From NCBI RefSeq assembly GCF_000003855.2, contig NW_003101681.1, forward strand, positions 944,484 through 1,008,483: a stretch of DNA of 64,000 nt. The letters run 5' to 3'. The translations under genes and the position numbers were made by a program. This document shows, piece after piece, positions 1 to 10,916 of this stretch. A model generated the notes under the pieces. That model was not told the DNA's origin, made no database searches, and saw nothing but the letters and a program-made list of their open reading frames with translations. Positions within the stretch are counted from its first letter, which is position 1. The number at the start of each line of letters is the position of its first letter. This stretch comes from Blastomyces gilchristii SLH14081 (taxonomy: Eukaryota; Ascomycota; Eurotiomycetes; Onygenales; Ajellomycetaceae).

Positions 1-501
1 TCTATTCAAAAAATTGTGTCCTGGTCTTTTATAAAGAGAAAAATAAAAGAATCTTGTTTAGACAAGTGAAATGAAAGCTGGCAGAAACAAAAGAAGAGTA
101 TACATTATTCAAGATTTGAAACAAAACCCAAGTGGAAATCTTGTTCAATTAAATGTAAAAAGAAAATATTCTCATCTATAATACAGCTGAAACTAGAACA
201 TGGCTATTTCAAATCTTATATACAAAGATTTGATGATAGATTTGACTCAATAGAATGCTTATTCTGCAATACAAATGAGAATCCTGAGCATATTATAATG
301 CACTGTGCATTATACAATAGTCTCAGAGCCAGATTGAAAGAGAAGTATGATCTAAATCAATTAAATATGAGATTCTTATTCTCAACTGAGACAGGAATTA
401 AATACTTAATAGACTTTCTATCAGAAACTCAAGCAGCTACAAGAAAATGACTAAATTCAGAATTATCTGAATATGAAGAGGAGAAAATCAATCAGATATA
501 G
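1..501 (+). pseudogene. LINE ORF2 C-terminal fragment with CCHC-type motif
   Basis: The reading frame encodes the end of a LINE polyprotein: a basic, Trp/Lys-rich stretch after RNase H, then a zinc-finger-like motif C-x2-C-x8-H-x3-C (about 256-306), typical after the RNase H domain of Tad1- and I-like ORF2 proteins. The frame ends at TAG 499-501. In-frame TGA codons (for example at 67-69 and 448-450) replace expected Trp or Arg codons, in keeping with C:G to T:A mutation. The LINE-C copy (51398-51628, minus) is colinear and shows the same Cys/His spacing. Confidence 0.8.
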
Positions 502-810
502 TCTGTTAAAACAGCTATACACTCTCTTTTAATAATTTGTTTTGTTATAGTCTCTCTTTACTTTATCTTTTTCTTTATCTTTTTCTTTCAATTTCTTTCT
601 ATCTATCTATTTAATGTATCTATCTTTGAGACTGTGTTCTTTTTCTCTTTTCCTTTGTCATGATATTATCAAATGGTTTCAAAGTATCAAAAGATGTTAA
701 AACACTGCAATTTGTAAACAGTTTTTGTATTCTGAGCTGGAATTTTCTGATTTTGCATATCTGAAATTGATGAATGTATAATAGTTAACTTTACAGACAT
801 AGGAAAAACC

Positions 811-831
811 CTGAGAACTAAAAGTTCTCAG
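811..831 (+). other. conserved 3'-UTR hairpin of the LINE
   Basis: A near-perfect inverted repeat, CTGAGAACT-AAA-AGTTCTCAG, lies about 60 bp before the (AAT)n tail. It recurs at the same distance from the tail in LINE-D (28220-28240), LINE-C (51030-51050) and LINE-E (63470-63491). In LINEs with a structured 3' end the reverse transcriptase recognises such a stem-loop on its own RNA; that role here is inferred. Confidence 0.65.
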
Positions 832-871
832 GTAGATGTCATAGTCTCTGACTGCATACATCTATAATTGA

Positions 872-889
872 AGAATAATAATAATAATA
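872..889 (+). repeat. (AAT)n LINE tail
   Basis: A short run of AAT units ends LINE-A. The same kind of tail ends LINE-D (28161-28178 as TTA units), LINE-C (50967-50987) and LINE-E (63536-63554). The family therefore ends in a short trinucleotide repeat and not in poly(A), as in many I-like LINEs. Confidence 0.8.
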
Positions 890-3368
890 CATATAACTGT
901 TTCATAGCCTGGAAGAATAGATCTCTCTCTGTATTTAATAGTCTGATTATGTTGTTCAATAGCCTTTCTGCCTTGACAGTTCTTTGTTAAATATGATATT
1001 TAAAATTCAACTTGAAGTTTAATTATACTTCTAATTATTTGACATTTACACTGGATTTAATCTCTCTATTTAAAAGAGTTAGAGATAGTTCTTTCTCATT
1101 GAATCTAGAAAAGAAATGAATTAACTCAGTTTTATTCATATTAAATTGAATTTGATTGATATCTGCTCTAATAAAGATTTCTTTTACAGCTTCTTCAATC
1201 ACTTTTAAATTCTCTTTAATAGTTTTTGAGCTGTAGACTAGATCAATATCATTCATATAACTCAGAGATTGCACTATTCTCATATTTCTATTTTTGAATA
1301 GATATGCAGTGTATATTGTAAATAAAATAGATGAGATTGAAGATTCTTATAATACTTCTATTTTTATCTCAGTCTTGTCTTATTTCATTTCATCAAAGAA
1401 AAGTTGTATGATTCTTTTAGATATAAAACAGTTAACTTATTTTATTAGAGAAAGTGACAGTTTTAACATCTTCAAAGTCTGAATTAACTTTGACTTTGAA
1501 ACATGATCAAATGCTTCTTTTATATCAATAAAAACTGCAGTTGAGACCAGATCTTCATGCTTTGCTATTTGAATATTATGAATAACTGAGAGAACAGTAT
1601 CAATTTCAGAACATTATTTTCTATCTCTCATTTGTTCACTGAATAAAAGAGAGTTATTAATAGAGCTTATAAAAGATAGTCAAGTAGTTATTATCTTTTC
1701 TAAAATCTTTTCTAGACAGTTTAATAGAGATATTACTCTATATGACTTAGAAATTGAAGGTTTTCTATTAGGTTTTACAAGGATCACTCCAGTGACTTCT
1801 CTCCAGTATTCAGAATAATATTTATTTTTCAAGAGATTGAAAAAGAGCTCAAAATATTCATTCTTTAAGTAGAAATATGTATTTTGAATAATCAAGTGAT
1901 TAATTGAATCAGGCCCTGCAGCAGTTTTAACAGAACTTGAGAAGATAGCTGACTCTAATTCATCTTGTGTAAGATCAGGTCATTCTCAGTCATTTTCATC
2001 AATGTAGTTAAGAAGTAATATATTCTCTTTCTCTGAATCTGAATCTGAATCTGATGAGTTCTGAAAGAGAATTCTCATGAAAGCTTGACATTTTTCCTCA
2101 AAAGAGTTTGCTGTATATGATTCATTCTGAAACTCATATTCTAAGACTGAAAGTTTTACTACACTTCTTGTTTTAGTATAGTTAAAAGCTTTAAAAACTT
2201 CCTTTTCTTATGCTTCTTTAAGAAATTTATTTCAGCAGTCTGTTTTAGCTCTTTTAATATCTGAAAAATATTCATTTCTGACAGCTTTGAACTCTTCATC
2301 AGATATTACATCATTCTTTCAATCTCTTCTAGCAGTAGCTAATTCTTTTCTTTTAGATGAGATATTCTCATTTCATCAAGATTTTGAATACTCAGAAGAT
2401 TTTCTCTTTAAAATATTATCTCTAACACTTGTTAGAATAATAGATGTAATAAGCTTCACTCTATTCTCAAGTATTTCATTTGAGATATCTTGATCAGAAT
2501 TTCAATATAGCTCATTCTGTCTTTTGAATTTTAACAGTTTTATACTTTCTTCAACTGCTTTTCAATCCGCTTTTTCAAAGTTAAACTGATTAGAGAGAAG
2601 AGGATTTTCACTCATTTATTTTTCACTCAGTTCAATATCAAATTGAATAATCTTATGACCTGATTCTGATGTCTCATTTGAATTAATAAATCAGTTTATA
2701 AGTCTTCTTTTCATTAGATTTTATGACATGAAGATTAGATCTATAATAGATTTCTGTTTCATGTCTTTTCTAAAGAATGTTTGTTGATCAGACTTGTTAA
2801 TCAAATCTATTGAATGCTCAAAGATTCATTTAATTAGATTATCAGCTCTCACTACTCTCTTGTATTCTGAATTTCATCAGAGATGATGTGCATTGAAATC
2901 TCCTGCAATTATAGAGTTTCTTGATAAAGTTATGTTCAGAAATTCTCTATCAATTGTTCAGATATTGTTATTTTTCTTCAGTGACTTTTCATTATAGATA
3001 TTTATGAGCTGTATAGTATTAAACTCATTTTCTTTATCTATAATATCACTCATCAGAATATCAGGGTCAGACATAATATCAAATCTTAGATTAAATTAAT
3101 ATCTTGATCTCTTTCTTTCATAGATCACTACTCTTGACTTTATCTCAGACTTTTGAGATTCAAAGTAGTAGTAGCTTGAATGAGAAATGATGTAATTTTA
3201 CTCAGTATCAAAATTTGATTTCTGAAGTAGTATAAAATCAACTTTTTATTCAAATGTAATTTGAAGATAAGAATAAATACAATTTGAGTTTCTATTAATA
3301 TTATTTTAAATAAATGTGATTTTTGAAGAGTTTTTAAACTTTTTTTGTTATTTTTATTGTATATTCAT
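890..3368 (-). pseudogene. LINE ORF2: endonuclease + reverse transcriptase (RNase H cut off)
   Basis: From the ATG at 3368 the frame encodes an EEP-type (APE-like) endonuclease to about 2600, with LLQ-x-SNF and the GDFNAHH motif near 2885-2915. The RT follows: the fingers motif SYRVISLLNCLEKILEKI (about 1690-1750), motif A FIDIKEAFDHV (about 1490-1530), and motif C as YMND near 1245-1260, where LINE-C has YVDD. The D to N change is what G:C to A:T mutation gives. Many Gln, Trp and Arg codons are TAA, TAG or TGA. The protein would nick target DNA and copy the element RNA; this copy cannot. LINE-A interrupts it before the RNase H domain. Confidence 0.85.
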
Positions 3369-4999
3369 ACTAAAAGAGAGTAGAGATAGAGTAGAATCTA
3401 GTCACTATTATCAGATAGTAGATTATAACTATTTTGAAAAATAGAGATCTCAACTGCTTGTATTATATCTAGTTTATCATCAGAGTCATTTCTTAATTCT
3501 CTAATCTTAACAGAAGTTTGAGAATTCAAATTCTGTTTACATTTAGCTGAAGAATTGAAGTTTGAAGATTTAGATAGTTAAGAGTTTCTTCTTTTTGAGC
3601 TTGCAGTTGTAAGTCTACTGACTTGACTCTTATCTTCAGTTCTAGATTGACTTTGAGCTTCATCTTTTCTCCAGTTCTTTTGAGTTCTAGAAGTAAATAT
3701 ACATTCTTTTGAGCTAGATGCATGTTTTTCTTTGTAATTAGAGCATTTAAGCAAAGTGTGTTGATATATTTCATCTCTTTTTAAGCATGTTTCATATTTA
3801 TGCTCACTAGTTTTGTGATCTCTGGCACAGAATGCACATTTTAAGTCTCTAAAACATGAGATTGCAAAGTGTTCATATCTTTGACAGTTTGAACACTGTG
3901 TTTAAGCTTTGAGATTCATTCTTGAGTCTTTGTATTCATGAACTCTCATTTTCAAATCTGCTACTCTTACTTCAGAGATCTTTGACTGTTTAAGTGTTTT
4001 TATATATACTAGAACAGAGACATTTCTCCTGCTTTGTCTGAACTCAATTGAATTTAGTCATACAGACTTCTTTCTTCATTGAATAGAGTTGTATTCTTTC
4101 AATTCATTTTTGAGAAGTAGCATTTCTTCTTCACAGTCAAAAATTTCAACTGAAATATTATAAAGAATGAATTTATCTCACTTTTTATCTCTTTCAGATA
4201 GAATTATTATATTTAGCAAAGATTCTACTGCTGACTTTCAGAGATTCTTATTCTGAATAAGGAATTCAGCACTGAATTCAGACATTGTAGTCAGAATGAT
4301 GAAGTTTTCAAAGAATGATGACTCAATTGAAGCTATAACTGATTTTTGAACTTCAATATCAGTCATTAACTGAGAAAAGAACTGCTGATTAATTTCATTT
4401 CTGATTCTGAAAATGAGATTTGAGTTTAGCTTGTTTCTTTACAGAATGTTCTGATTTGAGACTTTGAGAATAAGTCTTCTATTTCTGAAGCTTTGAAAGT
4501 TTTTCTCTTTTTACATTTTCTTTTTCACTTTTCTATGAATAGAGGTATGAGCAGTATTCTTCTCAGTTTTCTCAGGATTTTGAGCAGGTTTTGAGACAGC
4601 AGGTTTAGAGACAGCAGATTCAGCTGCTTGAGCATATATTTTCTTCTGATTCAAAGAAAAAGAAGAAGTAGGAAAAAAAGAAGAAGAGTAAGATAAAGAG
4701 TCAGTGATTATACTAGGAATTTTCAATGTTTTTTGAACTGTGTTTGAGATTTCAAGTTTGAACTTGATCATCTTCTGTAGTTGTCTAGTCTGAGCATGAA
4801 GAATTAATAGAACTTCTTCATTCATCTCACTCAGATACTGCTTTTCAAGAATCTTGCTTGCTTTTTCAAGTTCCTGTATTTCAAGAACTTGTTATTTCTC
4901 TATTTCTTCTTTCTTTCTTCTCTTCAGAATTTCAATCTCAGAAATAGCATTTGAGAAAGCATCTTTTTCCATATCAACTGAGTGTATTTTTGAACTCAT
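3365..4999 (-). pseudogene. LINE ORF1: Gag-like RNA-binding protein with zinc knuckles
   Basis: Frame of about 545 codons starting MSSKIHSVDMEK at 4999. The N-terminal part is a Lys/Glu-rich coiled-coil-like segment, followed by a Ser-rich stretch and the motif IYAQAAES (about 4600-4660), usual in Tad-type ORF1. Near 3710-3900 there is a cluster of CCHC knuckles: CSNCQRYEHFAISC, then CAFCARDHKTSEH and a further Cys/His set. Glu in RYEHF probably replaces Gly (GGA to GAA). The product would coat element RNA. The stop at 3367-3365 overlaps the ORF2 ATG as ATGA. Stops inside the frame make it a pseudogene. Confidence 0.8.
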
Positions 5000-6627
5000 T
5001 GTTCTCACTCAATGAAAAGTTGATCAGACTGTTTCAATTGAGATATTTCTAAGTCTGTTTTCAATTGAAAAGTTGGTCAGACTGTTTCAAAAGAAGAATA
5101 AAAGACTTTTATGTATAAAACACCTGATTTTTTTCACACTAGTTCAGTAACTAGATTAGATTTTTGAAGAGAATCTAATAAACTAAAATTGATTTTTAAG
5201 ATAAATCAATAAAATCTTTACAATCTCTTTCTTGAGATACAGTGAGAAAGAGTATGATATTAATTGATAATGAATCAGATAATATGACAGTTTTTGAGAG
5301 AAAAACTGACAAAAAATAAATCAATTTTTTGCAGAGAAATTGATTAAAACTATTCAATTTTATTCTAAATCATTCAATTCTTCTCACACAACAAGTGTGC
5401 AACTCAAATCAGTTAATAAAGAGTGTAAAAAAGAATTAAGTATTAATGAAAGCTCTTCAGTCACTGAAAAAGTAATTCTTACTTAAAAGAATATGAAATT
5501 ATAACAGAAAACAGCTCTGTTTTTTATTCTTTGTAAGAATATTGTATAAAATTCAGAGAAAAATATCTTACTTTTTCAAGAGAAGTAAAAAACTATTTCT
5601 AAGATCTTTTTTTTTGTATTAACTGCTGCAGAAGAATGAGATAGAAACTGCTAAGATATACACTACTGTATACTCTCTATCAAGACTTTCTCTCTTCAGA
5701 GTCTTGATATTATAGAGAATATAAGTCTGTTTCTATATAATAATATAAATATTGTCACCAGAATGTAGAGGAACTGATTATTTATATCTTAAAATAGAAG
5801 ACTTTGTCAATGATTATATCAATATAGAGTTAATTCTCAAATTCAATAGAAACCTAGTATTGCTGTTCTCAATCCCTTGCAGAATCTATTGAATATTGAG
5901 ATATTAAAACTAGATTTAATATATCTCACTGTGCAGGGATCAAAGACTCAGTCAGACCTTGAGGTATACTGATTTTATAGTTGTTGATGTGCCATTGACT
6001 CATTATCCGCTGGTTATGTATTGAATGCTGTTGCCAAGGTATCTTTTTGTATTGTTCTGCTGGGGATGGGCCAGATTGAGAGGGGTAGTACAAGGGTGAG
6101 ACTTGGTGGTGAAGTCTAGATACACTGACAACAGACTGTGGAGATTGCACTTCAGAAGTGTCTGTTGATTATGTACTTGATATTATCGCCGAGGTATCTT
6201 TTTGTATTTTTCTGCCGGGGATGGGCCAGATTGGAAAGGGCGGTACGAGGGTGGGACTTGGTGTTGATGTTTTGGAACATCAAAGGTGGACAGGGTTTTC
6301 GCGGAGGTCGCTTCTCAGATATCTCCACAATTACAGATCGGGGATCTTCCAAAATCAAGAAGAATGGTGTATATGGCTATGTCTCTTCACCTTACAATTT
6401 GTATGGCACTTTGGCCCGGGGTTGTGGTGTGGTAGGGGTGAACGGGGGATAATCCCACACGGGAGTTTCGAACAATGTCTAGTTCACGTTTGGCTGGATA
6501 TCTCCACCACCACACGGGGTATGCGGTCGGCGATGGGGTCCAAATGCTCGTATGATCGAGGGCTTTTCGATGGATCTATCGGCGGGTTCTTATTCGAAAA
6601 ATCGAGCGAGTTCGTGGTGGGGCGGTT
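5000..6627 (-). promoter_or_regulatory. LINE 5' leader: AT-rich inner part, CpG-rich outer part
   Basis: Between the ORF1 start and the 5' terminus lies about 1.6 kb without a supported gene. The part near ORF1 (5000-5940) is AT-rich. The outer part (about 5950-6627) holds two ~110-bp tandem repeats and a segment with dozens of CpG sites, ending ...TTCGTGGTGGGGCGG. LINE-C has the same arrangement at 57950-58580 and part of it recurs at 62940-63165. LINEs carry internal promoters in this position, so promoter function is likely but inferred. Open frames across it in several phases are by-products of the higher GC content. Confidence 0.6.
6009..6271 (-). repeat. tandem repeat in LINE 5' leader, two units, period ~153 bp
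   Basis: Unit 1 (about 6009-6117) and unit 2 (about 6162-6271) share the order TTATGTA..., AGGTATCTTTTTGTATT, GGGGATGGGCCAGATTG and GGGACTTGGTG-like blocks, separated by a 45-bp spacer. LINE-C has the same pair at about 57959-58069 and 58113-58224, also 153-154 bp apart. The inner unit is more mutated than the outer one in both copies. Confidence 0.8.
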
Positions 6628-9600
6628 CTCTATCTTATATTACTTAATAAGATCTCAGTGAACATTAGTTCAGTCTTCTTAATTCTGTTTAACACTCACT
6701 ATAAAGGCTTCTGCTCAGTTACAGATATCTCAGAGCTTTGTCACTATATTATTAATAATCTGAATTGAACTGTGAGAGTTCAGTGTGAAATGTGTGATCT
6801 CTAGAAGATTCAATATCTTTATATAATATTTATATGTAAGAAAGAATGCGCTTATATCTGTTGAAATGATATTCTGATCATTGATAGTAACTTCAGCATG
6901 TAGAAGAAGATTATATTAATCATTTTATAAGTGATTACAGAACTTATAAAGATAATTCTTTACAGTCTGAATTATCTATTCTGATATATTATCAGTCTCA
7001 GAGTGATAGACAGTTAATAAACAGCATATAATCTTGAGAACTTGACAAATTCTTGTTCAGAGAGTACTCATTAATTAATAACTCTGATCTAATACTATAG
7101 ATCTTGACAATTCATATATCTGATAGAATGAGCTTTATAGAAAAGCTTCAGTGACTTGTTCAACATTTATCTTATTACAAGATTCTAATATTACACTCTT
7201 ATTTAATTAGTTCATGATAATCAGAATGTTTCTACAACTCTTACTCTCAGAAAGAGTAATAGTGAAGTTAATTGTCACATCTTATCAGATTCTATCAGAG
7301 ATATTGAGTAATTTCAGCAGGTCTTTTCTACAATTTCTTCATGAGATAATGAAAGAACAATAGTTGCAGTTTCAGATGAAGTATCTAATGCTGTTTAATA
7401 TCTCAGGTCAATAGAATTCTTGAGAGATCATTTGATACAGTTGTTTATAACCAGAATGATCAGTTATGTGTGAATTATGCATCTCTTGCATTATTCAGAT
7501 GTGTAAGAATTCAGAATAAGAGACTCAGTGTCATTCACAGAATTATAGAGTATTATTATCATTGATTGAACATTCTGAGATGTCAGTTCTTATACATAGT
7601 TCTGGATAAAATCAGAGTGCTTTTTGTCATACTGCTTCAGTGAGTGTTTGAAGAAGTTCATTAATTTAAGCTACTGTATGTCATAGTTTATTTAATATAG
7701 ATTTGAGAGAAGTTGAGATATCAGTGACAGTTCTAATCAGAGAAGCACATATAGTCTATAAGCTGTTTTATCTTGATCAATCAATATCTTCAGATCTGAG
7801 AGCTGATATTCTCAGTTCATTTAACAGAAGTCTGTTACATTGAAAGATATATCTTACTCTTATCATGAGAGAGCATCTGTCATTGAGTTCTAACTGTCAG
7901 ACTGATAGTGTATTGTAAAATGAAAGCAGCTTAAGAACTCAGATCATTGCATCTATTATTCAGTGAGTTTATAGATAGTAGTAAAGTACTTGAGATTCTT
8001 ATGATCTGTAATTATCTCAAATTCAGAGACACTTCAGAGTTCAGAGTCTCATTCTTCTAGACAGTATACAATCATAAGAAGTTTCTTATCATGAATCTCA
8101 TAATTGCATTTAGAAGAACTCAGTTTCTTAGATATAAAGACATATAATTGTAAGACATTTTCATCATTATATTGTAATATAGCTTCTTCTGTGACATAGT
8201 CAGAGAAATCAGCTTCAATAACTATCTCATGATCAGAATCAAATATTATCAGTAGAGAAGTGTTAATAAATATCTTCTTTATTTATATAAATGCAGCTTC
8301 AGTGTTCACTGATTATTGAAATACTGAGTCTTTCTTAGTAAGTTCTGTAAGTGATCTTATAATATCTAAGAAGTTTCATATAAATCACTGATAGAAGTGA
8401 GTAAATCTGATAAAGCTTTGTATATCTTTCATAGTGCACAGAGCCTTGCATTCAAGAATAGCAGAGATCTTCTCAGAATTCATTCAGATTCTCTTATCAG
8501 CTTCTATGATAAAGTCTAGATATTTTATACTTTTAATCTCAAAATTATACTTATCTATATCTATCAGTAGTTCTGCTTTCTGTAGTTATTGTAATATCTT
8601 TTGTATATATTCTTGATATTCTTTCTTAAACTCATCAGTGAAGATGAGAATGTCATCAAGATATGTAGATATGAATTCATTAAGAAAATCTCAGAGTACT
8701 CAGTTAATATACTTCTGAAATGTACTGAGAGTATTAGTTAGTTCAAAGAATGTGACTACTCATTCAAAGAGATCATATTATGTTCAGAATGCTATAAGTC
8801 ACTCATCTTCTTTGAAAATGCAGATCTTATGGAATGCAGTGATGATATCTAACTTTGTAAATCATTGAGCTTGTTCAATATGAGCTAGAGTTTCATTGAT
8901 AAGAGATAAAGAATAATGATTCTTCTTTATTAATCTGTTCAGTTCTTGATAGTTCATGCAGAATCAGAGTTCTTTATCTGATTTCTTTGCAAAGAGAATA
9001 GAAGCTGTGATGAAAGAGTTACTAATATGTATGAATTCTTTATTCAACAGATCATTAAGTGTCTTTTGAAGAAGAAGTTTATCTTGAGACATGTTATAAA
9101 GAGAGTCTTATGATGATTCAGAGTCTTTATCATTCTTCTTTTCTAACTTGATACTGTGATTCACTTCTGAGTCTTGTAAGAGAGGTATATTTGTAATATT
9201 ATCTTGTCAGAAGACATCTAGATATTCATGATATTATTAAGAGAGTTTCATATGAGAATCTGTTATTATGACACAGAATAACTTTTCTAGAGTCTTTTTA
9301 ATATCAGTCAGACTGATGAAGTAGATTGCTACATAGTTCTGTTATTAGTAATCTTCTCAGTGATTCTATCAGCAACTTCTTTTTCAGAGTATTTCATATA
9401 CAGTGACAGAGATCTGTGTCAGATTCATGATTTTATAAATATCATCTTCATGAATTCTATCATTGTTAGAGAATATTAAGCTTCTATTCTAAGTATTCAG
9501 CAAGATGCCTTGTTCAGATAGTCAGACAAGTTCTAACATAAGATTATAATTGAGATTATCAACTTCATATGCATAGACATCTTCATATTAATATTCTTCA

Positions 9601-9840
9601 ACATCTATGTTTAGTTTCATCATATAATAAGTACAAATGTTCTTTGAACTGTCAAATTCTGCAAGAAGTCAGGGTTTTAATAAGAGAATACACTGAAGAG
9701 TATAATGTTTTATAACTGAAGATTTAGTCATTGCATAATGATGTAGATTACTCTCTATCATAGCTTTCATATTATACATATTATCTATCACAGTAGATAC
9801 AAGAATTACATTTATTGTCATTTTCTCTTCAAATCATTGC
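6628..9840 (-). pseudogene. G1 pol remnant (protease, RT, RNase H, integrase)
   Basis: Colinear with G2 and G3 pol. The protease site near 9755-9780 reads IESN where G2 has IDSG. The RT is at about 8960-8430 with motif YLDD intact (near 8642-8670), unlike G2 and G3, which have YLDN. RNase H lies at about 8400-7850 and integrase at about 7600-6628, truncated by LINE-B. Stops occur throughout, so an intact RT site does not mean an active element. Confidence 0.8.
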
Positions 9841-10355
9841 TATTCAACCTCTTCAAGCTCCTGCTTGCAAATTTGAACAGAAGCTAATCTTTTCCCTGTT
9901 TCATTGAAGCATTCTTGTAGTTATCTTTCAAATCTTTCTCTAATGTAATGTGATTTACATGAACTGTCAGTGTTGATCTTTCTTTTGAATAAGAAGATAT
10001 ATAGACTGATCAGCAGTTAAAAGTAATATATTCTGATTAATTACAGTTGATGCATACTTCTTGTTGACATTGATCAGCAACTTCTTCAGAAGTGATCTCA
10101 GAAACTCAGAAGCCTGTTTGAACAGTGAAGACTCTTGCTTATATGTAGACATTTGAGTCTACTCAGTTCATAGTATCTGTATCATTGTTGTTATTTCTCA
10201 GTGCAGGTGTATGAGTGACTGAGTTATTTCTTAATACAGATGTATGAATATAATGTCTTCTGTCACTATTCTGTATACTCTTGAGCTTGATGAGACAGTA
10301 ATTCAATGTCTGAAGTTGTATGCAGAAATCTTTATAAGTCTGATCTTTGTCTACA
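9841..10355 (-). pseudogene. G1 gag, C-terminal part
   Basis: Continues the Gag frame interrupted by X1. It shares with G2 and G3 the segment EFLRSLLKKLLINVN-KYASTVINQNILLLTADQS (about 9990-10120) and, before it, LVSVDKDQTYKDFC next to the insertion site. Some stretches are open for 60-90 codons. No zinc knuckle is seen in this family's Gag. Confidence 0.7.
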
Positions 10356-10744
10356 CTTACAAGTAGACTGATCATGTGACCGTGTCTGAGACCAGAATCA
10401 AACTTTACAGTTGTCACATTGTCTAAAAGCATTACTTCAGATCATGGTTTGTGTTCATCACATTGATCTCAAATCATGTTATTTCAAATATTAAAGATTT
10501 CAGATTCACTTTTCAAATAAAAATCTAGTCTCAGATAAAGAATATGTTTAAATTCTTAGTCACATTTTCATTCTGATCTTATTATTGCAAATGACATTAA
10601 ATGAGATCATGAAATCATTTCTTACTCATATAATATCATAACATAGTACTCATTTGTTGAAAATTCAACAGAGAGTATTATCAAATATTATTACTTTTCT
10701 GAATATAGATTGTAATTAATATCATTTTAATTAAAAGAAGTATA

Positions 10745-10916
10745 TAAAATACAAAAAAAATAAAAAAAACAAAAAACAAAACACTAACAAGAAAAAATCA
10801 CAATAAAAAAAAAAAAAAGAGAAAGAAAAAAAGAAGAGAAAGAAAAAAAGAGAAAGAAAGAGAAAAAAAAAAGAAAAGAAAAAGAAAAAAATAAAAAACA
10901 AAAATAAAAAAAATCA
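10745..10916 (+). repeat. purine-rich low-complexity tract
   Basis: About 170 bp made almost only of A with scattered G, T and C (AAAAAAAAG, AAGAGAAAG repeats). It lies in the left non-coding part of hAT X1. X2 is truncated and lacks this part, so it cannot be compared. No function is visible. Confidence 0.8.

Larger units (their letters stand above)
1..889 (+). mobile_element. LINE-A: 3' end of a Tad1/I-like non-LTR retrotransposon
   Basis: This is the 3' part of a LINE on the plus strand; its 5' part lies outside the window. It holds the last part of ORF2 (to the TAG at 499-501), a 3' untranslated region of about 370 bp, a hairpin at 811-831 and an (AAT)n tail ending near 889. The same sequence recurs at 28161-29040 and 50967-51849 (reverse strand) and at 63205-63554. 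Directly after the tail the sequence becomes the interior of another LINE on the minus strand, so LINE-A inserted into LINE-B in opposite orientation. Confidence 0.9.
890..6627 (-). mobile_element. LINE-B: Tad1/I-like LINE, 5' end intact
   Basis: Minus-strand LINE colinear with the full copy LINE-C. Reading leftward it has the 5' leader (6627-5000), ORF1 (4999-3365) and ORF2 (3368 to 890), and it is cut at 889/890 by LINE-A; its 3' end lies outside the window. Its 5' end meets Gypsy G1 at 6627/6628, where the sequence matches the interior of G2 near 14071, so LINE-B inserted into G1. Many in-frame stops make it inactive. The last ~460 bp at the 5' end keep many CpG sites, whereas the rest has almost none. 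Confidence 0.9.

Noticed and set aside
880..900. Twin priming at the LINE-A/LINE-B junction
   Set aside because: The (AAT)n tail lies at the junction itself, so the opposite-orientation sequence beyond it is the target, not an inverted 5' part of the same insertion.
890..4999. Alternative genetic code with TGA as Trp
   Set aside because: TGA does fall at Trp positions, but TAA and TAG also fall at Gln and Trp positions, TGA replaces Arg CGA, and paired LTRs show the same C:G to T:A process in non-coding DNA.
6158..6661. Open frame of 167 codons on the plus strand
   Set aside because: It is antisense to the LINE 5' leader, overlaps other open frames in the same GC-richer segment, is broken in LINE-C, and has no recognised domain. 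Absence of stops follows from higher GC.
8642..8670. G1 as an active element because YLDD is intact
   Set aside because: Pol has many stops, X1 splits gag and LINE-B removes the 3' end.
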